From contig JAYVSS010000177.1 in assembly GCA_043775075.1 (NCBI GenBank), positions 1-32,167 of the forward strand: DNA of 32,167 nt, read 5' to 3'. This DNA is from JANLQX01 sp043775075 (GTDB lineage: Bacteria > Actinomycetota > Acidimicrobiia > Acidimicrobiales > JANYDT01). Shown here one piece after another: positions 22,812 through 30,967 of the stretch. Below the pieces are notes generated by a model that saw nothing but the letters and a program-made list of their open reading frames with translations, did no database searches and was not told where the DNA came from. The translations under genes were made by a program, and so were the position numbers. The stretch's first letter is position 1. Each line of letters starts with the position of its first letter.

Positions 22812-24739
22812 TGGTACTCCGTCCCCCGGCCCGGACGATTCCCGATCAACCCGGCTCGTATCAATTCAAAGACGCAGAAGGTCGGGTTATCTACGTCGGT
22901 AAGGCGAAATCCCTCCGCAGCCGGCTGAACAGCTACTTCGGGAACCCGTATCTGTTGCATCCGAAAACGGCGCAGATGGTGTCCACGGCTGAGACCGTTG
23001 AGTGGATCACCGTGGAGACCGAAGTCCAAGCGTTGATGCTCGAATACTCGCTTATCAAGCAGTTTCGGCCGCGGTTCAATATTCGACTTCGCGACGACAA
23101 GAGCTATCCGTATCTCGCCGTCACGATGGCCGATCAATGGCCGCGGGCTATGGTCCGCCGGGGCACCAAAGACAAGGGAACGAAGTATTTCGGTCCGTAT
23201 GGGAACGCTTATGCGATCCGGGAAACCCTCGACCTTTTGCTCCGCAGTTTTCCTATTCGTACGTGCAGTGATAATAAGCTCGCATATCATTCGAAACTGG
23301 GAAAACCCTGCCTCCTTTTCCACATCGAGAAGTGCTCCGGCCCGTGCGTAGACGAGGTAACGAAACCGGTCTACGACACGCTCGTGAGCGACCTGGTTGA
23401 TTTTCTCGATGGGGAAACCGGGCCGATGCTCAAGCGCCTCGAAGCCGAGATGATGGGAGCATCGGACGCGCTCGAATTCGAGCGCGCCGCTAGGCTACGT
23501 GACCGTCTCAATAGTGTGCGGCGGGCGGTCGAGAAGCAGCAGCTGGTGGCCGAGACCACGGATGATCTTGATGTCATTGGCATGGTCGAAGACGAACTCG
23601 AAGCCGCCGTGCAGATGTTCTTCGTTCGTAAGGGGCGCGTCGTCGGTCGCAAGGGCTTCATCGTGGACAAGGTCGAGGAGCTCAGCGCCGGCGCGCTGAT
23701 GGGCCAGATCCTCGAGGAGTTGTATTACGACGCTCCGCCCTCCGGATACCCCAAGGAGGTGCTCGTTCCATCGCTCCCGGACGACGTGGATATCTACGAA
23801 GAATTCCTCGCCCATCGGCGCAATGACCTGCGGGTTTCCGGCCCCGGACGGATGTCGCAGCGCGTGGTGATCCGCGTACCCGAGCGGGGTGAGAAGAAGG
23901 CGCTCATGGACACGGTGACCTCGAATGCCAAGGACGAGTTCACCCGCAACCGCATGCGCCGTAGCGCCGACCACAACGCCCGAGCGCGGGCGCTCAATGA
24001 ACTACAGGACTTCCTCGGTCTGCCGGACGCCCCGCTGCGCATCGAGTGTTACGACAACAGCCATATTCAGGGCTCGGACTACGTGTCGTCGATGGTGGTG
24101 TTCGAAGACGCGCTCGCCAATAAGCGCGAATACCGTCGATTCAAAGTGCGCCGGGCCGACGATGGAAGCTCGCTCGGCAACGACGACTTCGCCGCCATGG
24201 AAGAGGTGTTGACCCGACGGCTTACCGCGTACCTGCGAGACCGAGAACAGCCGATCGAGGAGCGGGGCAAATTTCGCTATCCACCCAATCTCTTGGTCAT
24301 CGACGGCGGCAAGGGGCAGTTGAGCGCGGTGGTCAAAGTCCTCGAAGATCTCGGCCTGGACGACGAAATCAGCGTGTGTTCGTTGGCCAAGCAATTCGAG
24401 GAGGTCTTCGTTCCGGGGCAGAGCGAACCGATCCGCTTACCCCGCCAATCTGAAGCGCTCTATCTGCTGCAACGACTACGCGATGAAGCCCACAGATTTG
24501 CCATCACCTATCACCGCGAGCTTCGAGGCAAGCGGATGACCGCAAGCGTGCTTGACGACATCGCCGGCCTCGGCGATACCCGCAAGAAGCGCCTCATGAA
24601 GGAACTCGGCGGAGTCGGTGCGGTGAAGAAGGCGAGTCTGGAACAACTGCAGGCACTCACGTGGCTTCCGAACGTGGTCGTCGACGCCGTGTACGAAAAG
24701 TTGCACGGGAAACCCGAGAGTGCGAACGCCGCCCCGTAG
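22811..24739 (+). CDS. uvrC: Excinuclease ABC subunit C
   Basis: The 642-residue dual-incision nuclease of nucleotide excision repair has an N-terminal GIY-YIG nuclease domain (about 12-95; GSYQFKDAEGRVIYVGKAKSL) that makes the 3' incision, a Cys-rich turn (KPCLLFHIEKCSGPC), and a UVR motif (about 205-240) that binds UvrB. The RNase H-like 5'-incision domain follows (IECYDNSHIQGSDYV, VIDGGKGQLSA, AHRFAITYHR), then a helix-hairpin-helix DNA-binding tail (DIAGLGDTRKKRLMKELGG). The GTG at 22811 leaves the normal short N-terminus before PDQPGSYQF. It lies 101 bp after uvrA, which makes this an uninterrupted uvrB-uvrA-uvrC locus. The next gene follows after 68 bp. Confidence 0.97.
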   Translation: MVLRPPARTIPDQPGSYQFKDAEGRVIYVGKAKSLRSRLNSYFGNPYLLHPKTAQMVSTAETVEWITVETEVQALMLEYSLIKQFRPRFNIRLRDDKSYPYLAVTMADQWPRAMVRRGTKDKGTKYFGPYGNAYAIRETLDLLLRSFPIRTCSDNKLAYHSKLGKPCLLFHIEKCSGPCVDEVTKPVYDTLVSDLVDFLDGETGPMLKRLEAEMMGASDALEFERAARLRDRLNSVRRAVEKQQLVAETTDDLDVIGMVEDELEAAVQMFFVRKGRVVGRKGFIVDKVEELSAGALMGQILEELYYDAPPSGYPKEVLVPSLPDDVDIYEEFLAHRRNDLRVSGPGRMSQRVVIRVPERGEKKALMDTVTSNAKDEFTRNRMRRSADHNARARALNELQDFLGLPDAPLRIECYDNSHIQGSDYVSSMVVFEDALANKREYRRFKVRRADDGSSLGNDDFAAMEEVLTRRLTAYLRDREQPIEERGKFRYPPNLLVIDGGKGQLSAVVKVLEDLGLDDEISVCSLAKQFEEVFVPGQSEPIRLPRQSEALYLLQRLRDEAHRFAITYHRELRGKRMTASVLDDIAGLGDTRKKRLMKELGGVGAVKKASLEQLQALTWLPNVVVDAVYEKLHGKPESANAAP

Positions 24740-24807
24740 CAAACCCCAACGACCCGGACGACCCGCGCCGACCAGGGGCGTTCACGTTCGCCGGGCAGAC
24801 TAGGGCG

Positions 24808-25536
24808 ATGCGATCTGAACGCGAAGAGCTCTGGGAGATCAACGCCACTTGGTGGCAGGAGGGTTTCACCGAGGGAGCGGACGTGGAATACGTCGAGCAG
24901 ATCGTGCCGATGGCCGCCGAACGCCTCGTCGGCGCCAGGCGGGTGCTCGATGTGGGTACCGGAGACGGTCAGCTGGCCCGAGTGGCGGTCAAGCTCGGGG
25001 CCACCTGCGTCGGTGTCGATCCCACGATGGCTCAGATCGGCTTCGCCCAGCAACGCGGCGGCGGTCCGAGCTATGCCCGGGCGGAAGCGGCGTTGCTCCC
25101 GTTTCCCAATGCGTCGTTCGATGTAGTGCTTGCCTGTCTCGTGTTCGAGCACATCAGCGCCATGGACGAGGCCATTGCTGAGGTTGGCCGAGTTCTCGAA
25201 CCGGGAGGGCGTTTCATTTTCTTCCTCAACCATCCACTTTTGCAGACTCCGGGCAGCGGATGGATCGACGATCACATTCTCGATGAGCAGTATTGGCGCA
25301 TCGGTCCGTATCTGATCGAAGCCGACGAAATCGAGGAGGTCGAGAAGAACGTCTTCATCCCCTTTGTCCATCGACCGATGTCTCGGTATGTGAACGCTAT
25401 GGCCGCCGCCGGAATGCACCTGATCGAGATGCAAGGACCGGCGCCGCCGGTGGGGTTCCTGGAAAAAGCGGGGGAATACGGCGAAGCGGGAACGATCCCG
25501 AGGCTGCTCCTGCTCCATGCTCGCAAGGCGGCCTGA
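24808..25536 (+). CDS. Class I SAM-dependent methyltransferase upstream of rapZ
   Basis: The 242-residue protein has motif I VLDVGTGDG (residues 46-54), acidic motif II CVGVDPTM, the post-II CLVFEHI and motif III LEPGGRFIFFLNHP (Methyltransf_11 type). The N-terminal LWEINATWWQEGFTEGAD is Trp-rich and precedes the fold directly, so ATG at 24808 is favoured over starts inside uvrC. CAGACT, 6 bases upstream, is a weak -10 candidate. It sits 68 bp after uvrC and 3 bp before rapZ, so it is probably in the rapZ-yvcK operon. Its substrate is unknown, and it is not part of the classical actinobacterial uvrC-rapZ-yvcK-whiA block as I know it. Confidence 0.87.
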   Translation: MRSEREELWEINATWWQEGFTEGADVEYVEQIVPMAAERLVGARRVLDVGTGDGQLARVAVKLGATCVGVDPTMAQIGFAQQRGGGPSYARAEAALLPFPNASFDVVLACLVFEHISAMDEAIAEVGRVLEPGGRFIFFLNHPLLQTPGSGWIDDHILDEQYWRIGPYLIEADEIEEVEKNVFIPFVHRPMSRYVNAMAAAGMHLIEMQGPAPPVGFLEKAGEYGEAGTIPRLLLLHARKAA

Positions 25537-25539
25537 CCG

Positions 25540-26403
25540 ATGCCTGAGTTTGTTCTGCTGACGGGGATGTCCGGGGCCGGACGCTCGACGGCGGCGAACG
25601 TGTTCGAAGACCTCGGTTGGTTCGTGATCGACAACCTGCCGTTGCAGTTGGTGAGCAAGGTGGCCGAACTCGTTGCCACTCCCGATGCCACCATCGATCG
25701 GGTCGTGTTCGTCGTCACCCGGAATACGCCCGAAGAACTCGCTCCTGGAGGGCGCTTCGACCAGGCGGTGGAGCAGCTGCGACGCACTGGCGCTCGCGTC
25801 CGTATTGTCGTTTTGGAAGCGAGTGACGAGGTACTCGTTCGCCGCTATGAGGGCACCCGAAGGCGTCATCCGTCGGCCGAAAACGACCGCGTAGCGGATG
25901 GCATCAACCGCGAGCGGCGGGTCATGGAGCTTCTCAAGGGTCAGGGCGATTTGGTCATCGACACCACGACGCTGAATGTTCACGATTTGAAAGCGCGCAT
26001 AGTTCAGGCCTTCACTGAGGACGCGTCCACGATGTCGATCAACGTCGTGTCCTTTGGGTTCAAACACGGTCTACCGACGGACGTTGACCTGGTGTTCGAC
26101 CTCCGGTTCCTGCCCAATCCGCACTGGGTCGACGAGCTCCGCCCGTTCACCGGCCTCGATGAGCCGGTGCGCAACTACGTGATGACGAACCCCATGACGC
26201 AGGCGTTTCTCGAACACCTCGAGTCCATGCTCGCCATGTTGCTGCCGGCGTACGTCAGCGAGGGAAAGAGCTACTTGTCAATCGGCATCGGGTGCACCGG
26301 CGGACAGCATCGTTCCGTCGCCGTGAGCCACGAGCTGGGAACGCGGCTCGCAACACTCGGATTTCCCGCCAACGTTCGCCATCGTGACCTGGACAAGCGG
26401 TGA
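25540..26403 (+). CDS. rapZ: RNase adapter RapZ / YvcJ-family nucleotide-binding protein
   Basis: The 287-residue P-loop protein begins with LLTGMSGAGRSTAANVFEDL (Walker A at residues 9-17, with Arg15 in place of the usual Lys, as in Streptomyces homologues from memory) and FVIDNLP. The C-terminal domain has FGFKHGLPTDVDLVFDLRFLPNP and the conserved GIGCTGGQHRSV. In E. coli RapZ presents the sRNA GlmZ to RNase E in response to glucosamine-6-phosphate; in Gram-positives the YvcJ role is poorly defined and linked to competence. Its TGA overlaps the yvcK GTG (GTGA), so the two are cotranslated. Confidence 0.95.
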   Translation: MPEFVLLTGMSGAGRSTAANVFEDLGWFVIDNLPLQLVSKVAELVATPDATIDRVVFVVTRNTPEELAPGGRFDQAVEQLRRTGARVRIVVLEASDEVLVRRYEGTRRRHPSAENDRVADGINRERRVMELLKGQGDLVIDTTTLNVHDLKARIVQAFTEDASTMSINVVSFGFKHGLPTDVDLVFDLRFLPNPHWVDELRPFTGLDEPVRNYVMTNPMTQAFLEHLESMLAMLLPAYVSEGKSYLSIGIGCTGGQHRSVAVSHELGTRLATLGFPANVRHRDLDKR

Positions 26404-27344
26404 GCCGAGTGCCGTGTTTGCCCGCTCGAAGGGCGTCCGATGGTGCCCCGCTCAGCGTTGACGGCCCCTACGTCGTGGCACTTGGTGGCGGGTACGGACT
26501 CTCGGCCACGTTGCGGGCGGCGCGTCTGTACGCCAGCCGCATTACCGGAATTGTCTCGGTCGCCGACGATGGCGGGTCCAGTGGTCGTCTACGTGAGGCG
26601 TTCGGGATTCCGGCTCCGGGCGACCTACGACGCTGTCTCGTGGCTCTGGCCGCCGGGGGGAATGTGTGGGCCGACGCGTTCGAGCATCGTTTCGACGGTT
26701 CCGACCTTGACGGCCATCCTGTCGGCAACATCGTCCTGGCGGGACTGACCGACACGCTCGGTAGTTTCGGCGCGGCCATCGACGAATGTCTGCGGCTGCT
26801 GGGCGGAGTCGGTCGTGTGGTCCCGGCCACGATCGAACCGGTGACTCTCAAGGCGGTTCACCGAGATCCCGAGTCCCCCGGCGGACGGAGAACGGTCGAG
26901 GGCGAAGTCGAAGTCGGAAAGACCCCGCACCTGATGTCGATCGGGGTGGTGCCAGCCGACCCGTCCGTTCCCGAGGAGGCGCTCCGGGCGATCGCTGAGG
27001 CGGATCAGTTGATCCTCGGGCCTGGCTCGTTGTTCACCAGCGTGTTGGCGGTACTGGCGATCCCGGCCATCAGAGACGCCGTGTCCGCATCGAAGGCCAC
27101 GCGTATCTACGTCGCCAACCTCGGTGAGCAACATCCGGAAACCACTGGCTTCGACGTAGCCGCCCATGTCGATGCGCTCCGCTCGCACGGCGTTACTCCC
27201 GATGTTGTCCTGGTAGACCGAAATTGTTTGGTGCTCGGTTCGCTCGATGGGGTTGCGGTCGTTGCCCGCGACCTCGCCAGCGCTGATCGGCGATTGCACG
27301 ATCCGGAGAGCATGGCGTCGGCGTTGCGCGATCTGCATCATTGA
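26400..27344 (+). CDS. yvcK: Gluconeogenesis/peptidoglycan regulator YvcK (GlmR, CofD-like fold)
   Basis: The 314-residue protein has the CofD/YvcK Rossmann-like fold: YVVALGGGYGLSATLRA (GGG at 29-31), VSVADDGGSSGRLREAFG, APGDLRRCL, HPVGNIVLAGL and the late LILGPGSLFTSVLAVL. In B. subtilis and mycobacteria YvcK/CuvA binds UDP-GlcNAc and adjusts carbon flow between central metabolism and cell-wall precursors. GTG at 26400 overlaps the rapZ stop by 4 bases. The neighbouring glycolytic genes fit this role. The gene normally found next in actinobacteria, whiA, is missing here. Confidence 0.95.
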   Translation: MSRVPCLPARRASDGAPLSVDGPYVVALGGGYGLSATLRAARLYASRITGIVSVADDGGSSGRLREAFGIPAPGDLRRCLVALAAGGNVWADAFEHRFDGSDLDGHPVGNIVLAGLTDTLGSFGAAIDECLRLLGGVGRVVPATIEPVTLKAVHRDPESPGGRRTVEGEVEVGKTPHLMSIGVVPADPSVPEEALRAIAEADQLILGPGSLFTSVLAVLAIPAIRDAVSASKATRIYVANLGEQHPETTGFDVAAHVDALRSHGVTPDVVLVDRNCLVLGSLDGVAVVARDLASADRRLHDPESMASALRDLHH

Positions 27345-27357
27345 CAGATTCGTTTTT

Positions 27358-27373
27358 GCCCATCTAGACGGGC
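27358..27373. promoter_or_regulatory. 16-bp imperfect palindrome after yvcK
   Basis: GCCCATCTAGACGGGC is symmetric except for one mismatched pair and centres on TCTAGA, 13 bases after the yvcK stop. Five Ts precede it on the plus strand and none follow, so it is not a plus-strand intrinsic terminator. It may be an operator for the gap operon. Confidence 0.35.
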
Positions 27374-27417
27374 GGGTCGAACCTTCCCTTCATCGTTTGT
27401 ACAGATACCCGTTCGGA

Positions 27418-27534
27418 ATGCACGCGGGGGATCCGAAAACGATGCAAGCATGGAGCGCTCCGATCACGAGGTCGGACGAAGGTCCCGGGCACGGACAGCG
27501 CCGGGCATCACGAGGAGCCTTAACTCAGTCATGA
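27418..27534 (+). CDS. Possible 38-residue leader ORF overlapping the gap start
   Basis: An ATG at 27418 opens a 38-codon frame (MHAGDPKTMQAWSAP...) whose TGA overlaps the gap ATG in an ATGA junction. TACAGAT at 27400-27406 is a plausible -10 that would put transcription start just before this ATG. The product is hydrophilic with no motif. It may be a coupled leader peptide. The same frame is open further upstream into yvcK, so chance is not excluded. Confidence 0.35.
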   Translation: MHAGDPKTMQAWSAPITRSDEGPGHGQRRASRGALTQS

Positions 27535-28562
27535 CAGTGCGTGTCGGTATCAATGGATTTGGTCGGATCGGCCGTAACTTCCTCCGGGCGGTGATCGAGC
27601 AGCAGCTGAAGACCGGCAAAAAGGACATCGACTTCGTCGCCGTGAACGACCTCACGACCATCGAAACGCTTGCCCATCTTCTCAAGTACGACTCGGTAAT
27701 GGGTCAGCTTCCCAACGCCGTCAAGCTGTCGAAAAACGGCATCACGGTGGATGGCGACGAGTTCCTTGTGCTCGCGCAGCGCGACCCCAAGGCCCTACCG
27801 TGGGCCGATCTCGGCGTGGACATCGTGGTCGAGTCCACCGGTATTTTCACCGACCGCGATAAGGCCGCAATGCATGTCGAAGCAGGCGCCAGGCGAGTAA
27901 TCGTAAGCGCGCCCAGCGCGGGGGCAGACGCCACGTTCGTCGTCGGCGTGAACGAGGATGATTTCGATCCTAAGAAGCACGTCGTCGTGTCCAACGCCTC
28001 GTGCACCACGAACTGCTTCGTCCCGATGATCAAGGTCCTGGATGACGCGTTCGGCGTGGATAAGGGCCTCATGACCACGGTGCACGCGTACACGGGCGAT
28101 CAGTCCTTGGTCGACGGTCCGCACAAGGACCTTCGTCGGGCCCGGGCCGCGGCAATCAACATCATTCCGTCGTCCACCGGCGCCGCCCGGGCCACCAGCC
28201 TGGTGTTGCCGACGATGAAGGGCCGTCTCGATGGTCAGTCTCTCCGCGTCCCCATCCCCTGCGGTTCGATCACGGACTTCACTGGTCTGCTCAAGCAGGA
28301 CGTGACTGTTGATCAGGTCAACGCAGCGTTCAAAGCGGCGGGAACCAAGGGCCGCCTCAAGGGCATCCTGCACTACACCACCGATGAGATCGTCAGCTCA
28401 GACGTGGTCGGTACCCCGTACAGCTGCACCTACGACGCCCAGCTGACCCAGGTCATTGGCAACATGGTCAAGGTGTTCGGCTGGTACGACAACGAGTGGG
28501 GATACTCCAACCGTCTCGTCGATCTCGTCCGCTACGTGGGCAAGAAGAGTCCGAAGCGCTGA
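27531..28562 (+). CDS. gap: Glyceraldehyde-3-phosphate dehydrogenase (type I, NAD-dependent)
   Basis: The 343-residue enzyme oxidises and phosphorylates glyceraldehyde 3-phosphate in glycolysis. It has the Rossmann start RVGINGFGRIGRNFLRA, Asp40 in VAVNDLTT (typical of NAD preference), catalytic Cys158 in SNASCTTNCF, His185 in TTVHAYTGDQ, and the C-terminal WYDNEWGYSNR. ATG at 27531 matches the family N-terminus; GAGGAG lies 13 bases upstream, rather far for a Shine-Dalgarno site, and the ATG overlaps a small upstream ORF. pgk follows after 42 bp, starting the gap-pgk-tpiA-secG operon. The 186-bp gap before gap is where whiA would be expected in many actinobacteria. Confidence 0.97.
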   Translation: MTVRVGINGFGRIGRNFLRAVIEQQLKTGKKDIDFVAVNDLTTIETLAHLLKYDSVMGQLPNAVKLSKNGITVDGDEFLVLAQRDPKALPWADLGVDIVVESTGIFTDRDKAAMHVEAGARRVIVSAPSAGADATFVVGVNEDDFDPKKHVVVSNASCTTNCFVPMIKVLDDAFGVDKGLMTTVHAYTGDQSLVDGPHKDLRRARAAAINIIPSSTGAARATSLVLPTMKGRLDGQSLRVPIPCGSITDFTGLLKQDVTVDQVNAAFKAAGTKGRLKGILHYTTDEIVSSDVVGTPYSCTYDAQLTQVIGNMVKVFGWYDNEWGYSNRLVDLVRYVGKKSPKR

Positions 28563-28604
28563 TTCGTTTGCGCCCGTACTTCTTACCGATCGATAGGTAG
28601 ACAT

Positions 28605-29765
28605 ATGAAGCATGGCGTCCCCGAACTCGAGGACCTCCCGGACGTTTCCGGCAAACGAGTATTAGTCCGGTGCGATTTCAACGTGCCGATAACCCGCTCG
28701 GACTCCGGAGCGACGATCGACGACGATCTGCGCATCCGGGCTGCGCTGCCCACGCTCCAATGGCTCGTTGATCGCGGGGCCGCCGTAACTGCGTGTTCGC
28801 ATCTCGGTCGCCCGAAGGGCAAGCCAGACGCGAAGTACTCGATGGACCCTGTTCGGGAGCGCTTGGCGGAACTCGCCCCGAAGGTGGCATTGCTCGATAA
28901 CCTCCGCTTTAGTCCCGGCGAAGAGAGCGACGATCCGGCGTTCGTCGCCGAACTTATCGCCGGTCAAGATCTCTATGTCGACGATGCGTTCGGGGCGGCC
29001 CATCGTTCACATGCGTCGATCGTCGGACCGCCAGCGTTTCTGCCCAGTGCCGCCGGTCGGCTCCTGGCCAAGGAAGTGGAGGTCCTGGGGGGACTTCTCC
29101 ATTCGCCCAAGCGGCCGTTCATATGTGTGCTTGGTGGTTCAAAAGTGAGCGACAAGCTTGCCGTCATCGGCGCTCTGCTGCCCAAGGTGGACAAGATCCT
29201 CATCGGCGGCGGCATGTGCTTTACCTTCCTTACAGCCAAGGGTTTTCCGATCGGTGGTTCGTTGTTCGAGCCCGACATGGTCGAGACCTGCACCCGGCTC
29301 CTGGCCGAGGCGGGCGACAAGATTGTGCTGCCGCACGACCTCACTGCGCTTTCCCCGGAAGGTCAGTTCGGGTCCGACGCCGCCAAGCGCTCAGGGGAGG
29401 TTCGCCAAGCTGGTGTGTCGCTCCCTGACGGGTGGAAGGGCCTGGACATTGGCCCGGGCACGGCGGCTGAATTTGGTGACCTCCTTCTCGAAGCACGGAC
29501 GGTGTTTTGGAACGGTCCGATGGGCGTGTTCGAAGACGACCGGTTCGCCGGCGGTACCCGAGCTGTCGCCAACGCCATGGCCGAGACGAAGGCGTTCACC
29601 ATCGTGGGTGGTGGCGATAGCGCGGCGGCCCTCGCCAAATTCAAACTCGACGATGAGGTGGATCACGTATCCACCGGCGGCGGGGCGTCGTTGGAATACC
29701 TCGAACAGGGCGATCTGCCCGGTCTTGCCGCCCTCCGGGCGGCGGCCACACGAATGGGACTGTAA
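28605..29765 (+). CDS. pgk: Phosphoglycerate kinase
   Basis: The 386-residue two-domain kinase transfers the 1-phosphate of 1,3-bisphosphoglycerate to ADP. N-domain substrate motifs are RVLVRCDFNVPI and CSHLGRPKG; LDNLRF, YVDDAFGAAHRSHAS and the hinge follow. The C-domain nucleotide site has VLGGSKVSDKL, ILIGGGMCFTF, FWNGPMGVFE and TIVGGGDSAAAL. Length is close to the bacterial norm. ATG at 28605 follows gap by 42 bp and lacks a clear Shine-Dalgarno site. tpiA starts 2 bases after the stop, so pgk and tpiA are surely cotranscribed. Confidence 0.97.
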   Translation: MKHGVPELEDLPDVSGKRVLVRCDFNVPITRSDSGATIDDDLRIRAALPTLQWLVDRGAAVTACSHLGRPKGKPDAKYSMDPVRERLAELAPKVALLDNLRFSPGEESDDPAFVAELIAGQDLYVDDAFGAAHRSHASIVGPPAFLPSAAGRLLAKEVEVLGGLLHSPKRPFICVLGGSKVSDKLAVIGALLPKVDKILIGGGMCFTFLTAKGFPIGGSLFEPDMVETCTRLLAEAGDKIVLPHDLTALSPEGQFGSDAAKRSGEVRQAGVSLPDGWKGLDIGPGTAAEFGDLLLEARTVFWNGPMGVFEDDRFAGGTRAVANAMAETKAFTIVGGGDSAAALAKFKLDDEVDHVSTGGGASLEYLEQGDLPGLAALRAAATRMGL

Positions 29766-29767
29766 CG

Positions 29768-30550
29768 ATGCCAAAGACCCGCATGCCGCTCATCAGTGGT
29801 AATTGGAAAATGAATCACAACCATCTTGAGGCGATTCATTGCATCGAGAAGCTCCACTTTCGGTTGGCCAAGGAGGACTACGCCCACGCCGATGTGAGCG
29901 TGCATCCGCCGTTCACCGATCTCCGATCAGTCCAAACGTTTCTGGCGGGGGAGAAGCACGCGCGCATCCTCCTCGGCGCGCAAAACTGCCATCCCGACGA
30001 GAAGGGCGCCTTCACCGGCGAAGTGAGCGTGGCGATGCTGGCCAAGCTCGATGTGGCCTACGTGATCGTTGGTCATTCGGAGCGTCGCCAGATGTTTGGC
30101 GATACCGACGACGTCGTCAATGGGAAGGTGAAGGCGGTGCTCAAGCACGCCATGGTGCCGATCATGTGCTGCGGCGAGACGCTCGAACAACGTGAGGCGG
30201 GCGACGCCGAGACAATCGTTCGGGGGCAGATCATCGCTGGTTTGGCCAAGGTGAAGGCCGAGGATGTGGCCAAGATCGTCGTGGCCTACGAGCCCATCTG
30301 GGCGATCGGCACCGGTCTCACTGCGACTTCCGACGACGCGCAAACCATGTGTGCTGCCGTTCGCGCCCAAATTTCAGAGTCATTCGGCCACGAGGCGGCG
30401 CTTCGCGTTCGGGTCCAATACGGCGGGTCGGCCAAGGCGGCCAACGCCAACGAACTGCTCAGCCAGGAAGACATCGACGGTCTGCTCGTCGGCGGAGCCA
30501 GTCTCGATCCCGACGATTTCTCCAAGATCGTTCAAGCCGCTCCGCGTTAG
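29768..30550 (+). CDS. tpiA: Triosephosphate isomerase
   Basis: The 260-residue TIM-barrel enzyme interconverts dihydroxyacetone phosphate and glyceraldehyde 3-phosphate. Catalytic residues are all present: Asn12 and Lys14 in SGNWKMN, His103 in VGHSERR and Glu175 in AYEPIWAIGTG. The phosphate-binding YGGSAKAAN and the closing GLLVGGASLDP are also present. ATG at 29768 lies 2 bases after the pgk stop, with no Shine-Dalgarno site, so reinitiation after pgk is likely. secG follows 83 bp later with its own ribosome-binding site. Confidence 0.97.
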   Translation: MPKTRMPLISGNWKMNHNHLEAIHCIEKLHFRLAKEDYAHADVSVHPPFTDLRSVQTFLAGEKHARILLGAQNCHPDEKGAFTGEVSVAMLAKLDVAYVIVGHSERRQMFGDTDDVVNGKVKAVLKHAMVPIMCCGETLEQREAGDAETIVRGQIIAGLAKVKAEDVAKIVVAYEPIWAIGTGLTATSDDAQTMCAAVRAQISESFGHEAALRVRVQYGGSAKAANANELLSQEDIDGLLVGGASLDPDDFSKIVQAAPR

Positions 30551-30596
30551 CAGCGCTCGGCTAGGGGCATTCACCCCGCGCTTGCTAGCTGCTTGC

Positions 30597-30602
30597 TACG
30601 CT
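30597..30602 (+). promoter_or_regulatory. Possible -10 box (TACGCT) upstream of secG
   Basis: TACGCT lies 31 bases before the secG GTG, so transcription from it would leave a short leader containing the Shine-Dalgarno site. No clear -35 was seen. secG may also be read from the gap operon. Confidence 0.3.
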
Positions 30603-30621
30603 TCCTCATTCCTCTCCAACC

Positions 30622-30626
30622 AGGAG
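30622..30626 (+). promoter_or_regulatory. Shine-Dalgarno site of secG (AGGAG)
   Basis: AGGAG lies 7 bases before the GTG at 30634. It decides the start and is unusual here, because most genes in this window lack such a site. Confidence 0.75.
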
Positions 30627-30633
30627 TTCAGTA

Positions 30634-30864
30634 GTGCTTCTCACCATTCCGCTCGTTGTGCTCTATGTGTTGTGCTCGATCGTGCTGGTCGTGCTCGTTC
30701 TTCTGCATAGCGGAAAAGGCGGAGGACTCTCCGACATGTTCGGCGGTGGCATGGGCGCAGCTGCGGCCGGCTCCACCGTGGTTGAGCGAAATCTCACCCG
30801 TATGACGGTGTTGGCTTCGCTCGTGTGGATCTTCCTCACGATGGCTTTAACTATTCGTTTGTAA
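30634..30864 (+). CDS. secG: Preprotein translocase subunit SecG
   Basis: The 76-residue membrane subunit of the SecYEG channel has two hydrophobic helices (about residues 3-24 and 55-75) flanking the conserved cytoplasmic loop LLHSGKGGGLSDMFGGG. Length and topology are typical of actinobacterial SecG. GTG at 30634 has an AGGAG 7 bases upstream. The gap-pgk-tpiA-secG order is common in Gram-positive bacteria and supports the call. A binding-protein gene follows after 103 bp. Confidence 0.95.
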   Translation: MLLTIPLVVLYVLCSIVLVVLVLLHSGKGGGLSDMFGGGMGAAAAGSTVVERNLTRMTVLASLVWIFLTMALTIRL

Positions 30865-30953
30865 CAGCTCTGCTTTGCACCATCCGCAGAACCCGTCTGC
30901 TCAACCTCAGACACCCGGCTCGCCGGTGCTCCACTCCCAACCACACCCTTTTT

Positions 30954-30958
30954 GGAGG
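30954..30958 (+). promoter_or_regulatory. Shine-Dalgarno site of the binding-protein gene (GGAGG)
   Basis: GGAGG lies 9 bases before the TTG at 30968. It identifies a TTG start that would otherwise be missed. No promoter or terminator could be recognised in the rest of the 103-bp gap after secG. Confidence 0.75.
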
Positions 30959-30967
30959 TTTTCTCCC

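Noticed and set aside
24511..26067. A 518-codon minus-strand open frame across uvrC, the methyltransferase and rapZ.
   Set aside because: It crosses three well-supported plus-strand genes and shows only the Arg/His-rich composition of an antisense GC-rich frame.
30551..30596. GGGG/CCCC hairpin flanked by GCTAG and CTAGC after tpiA as a terminator.
   Set aside because: No T-run follows and the stem is short; it does not meet the form of an intrinsic terminator, and secG is probably read through.
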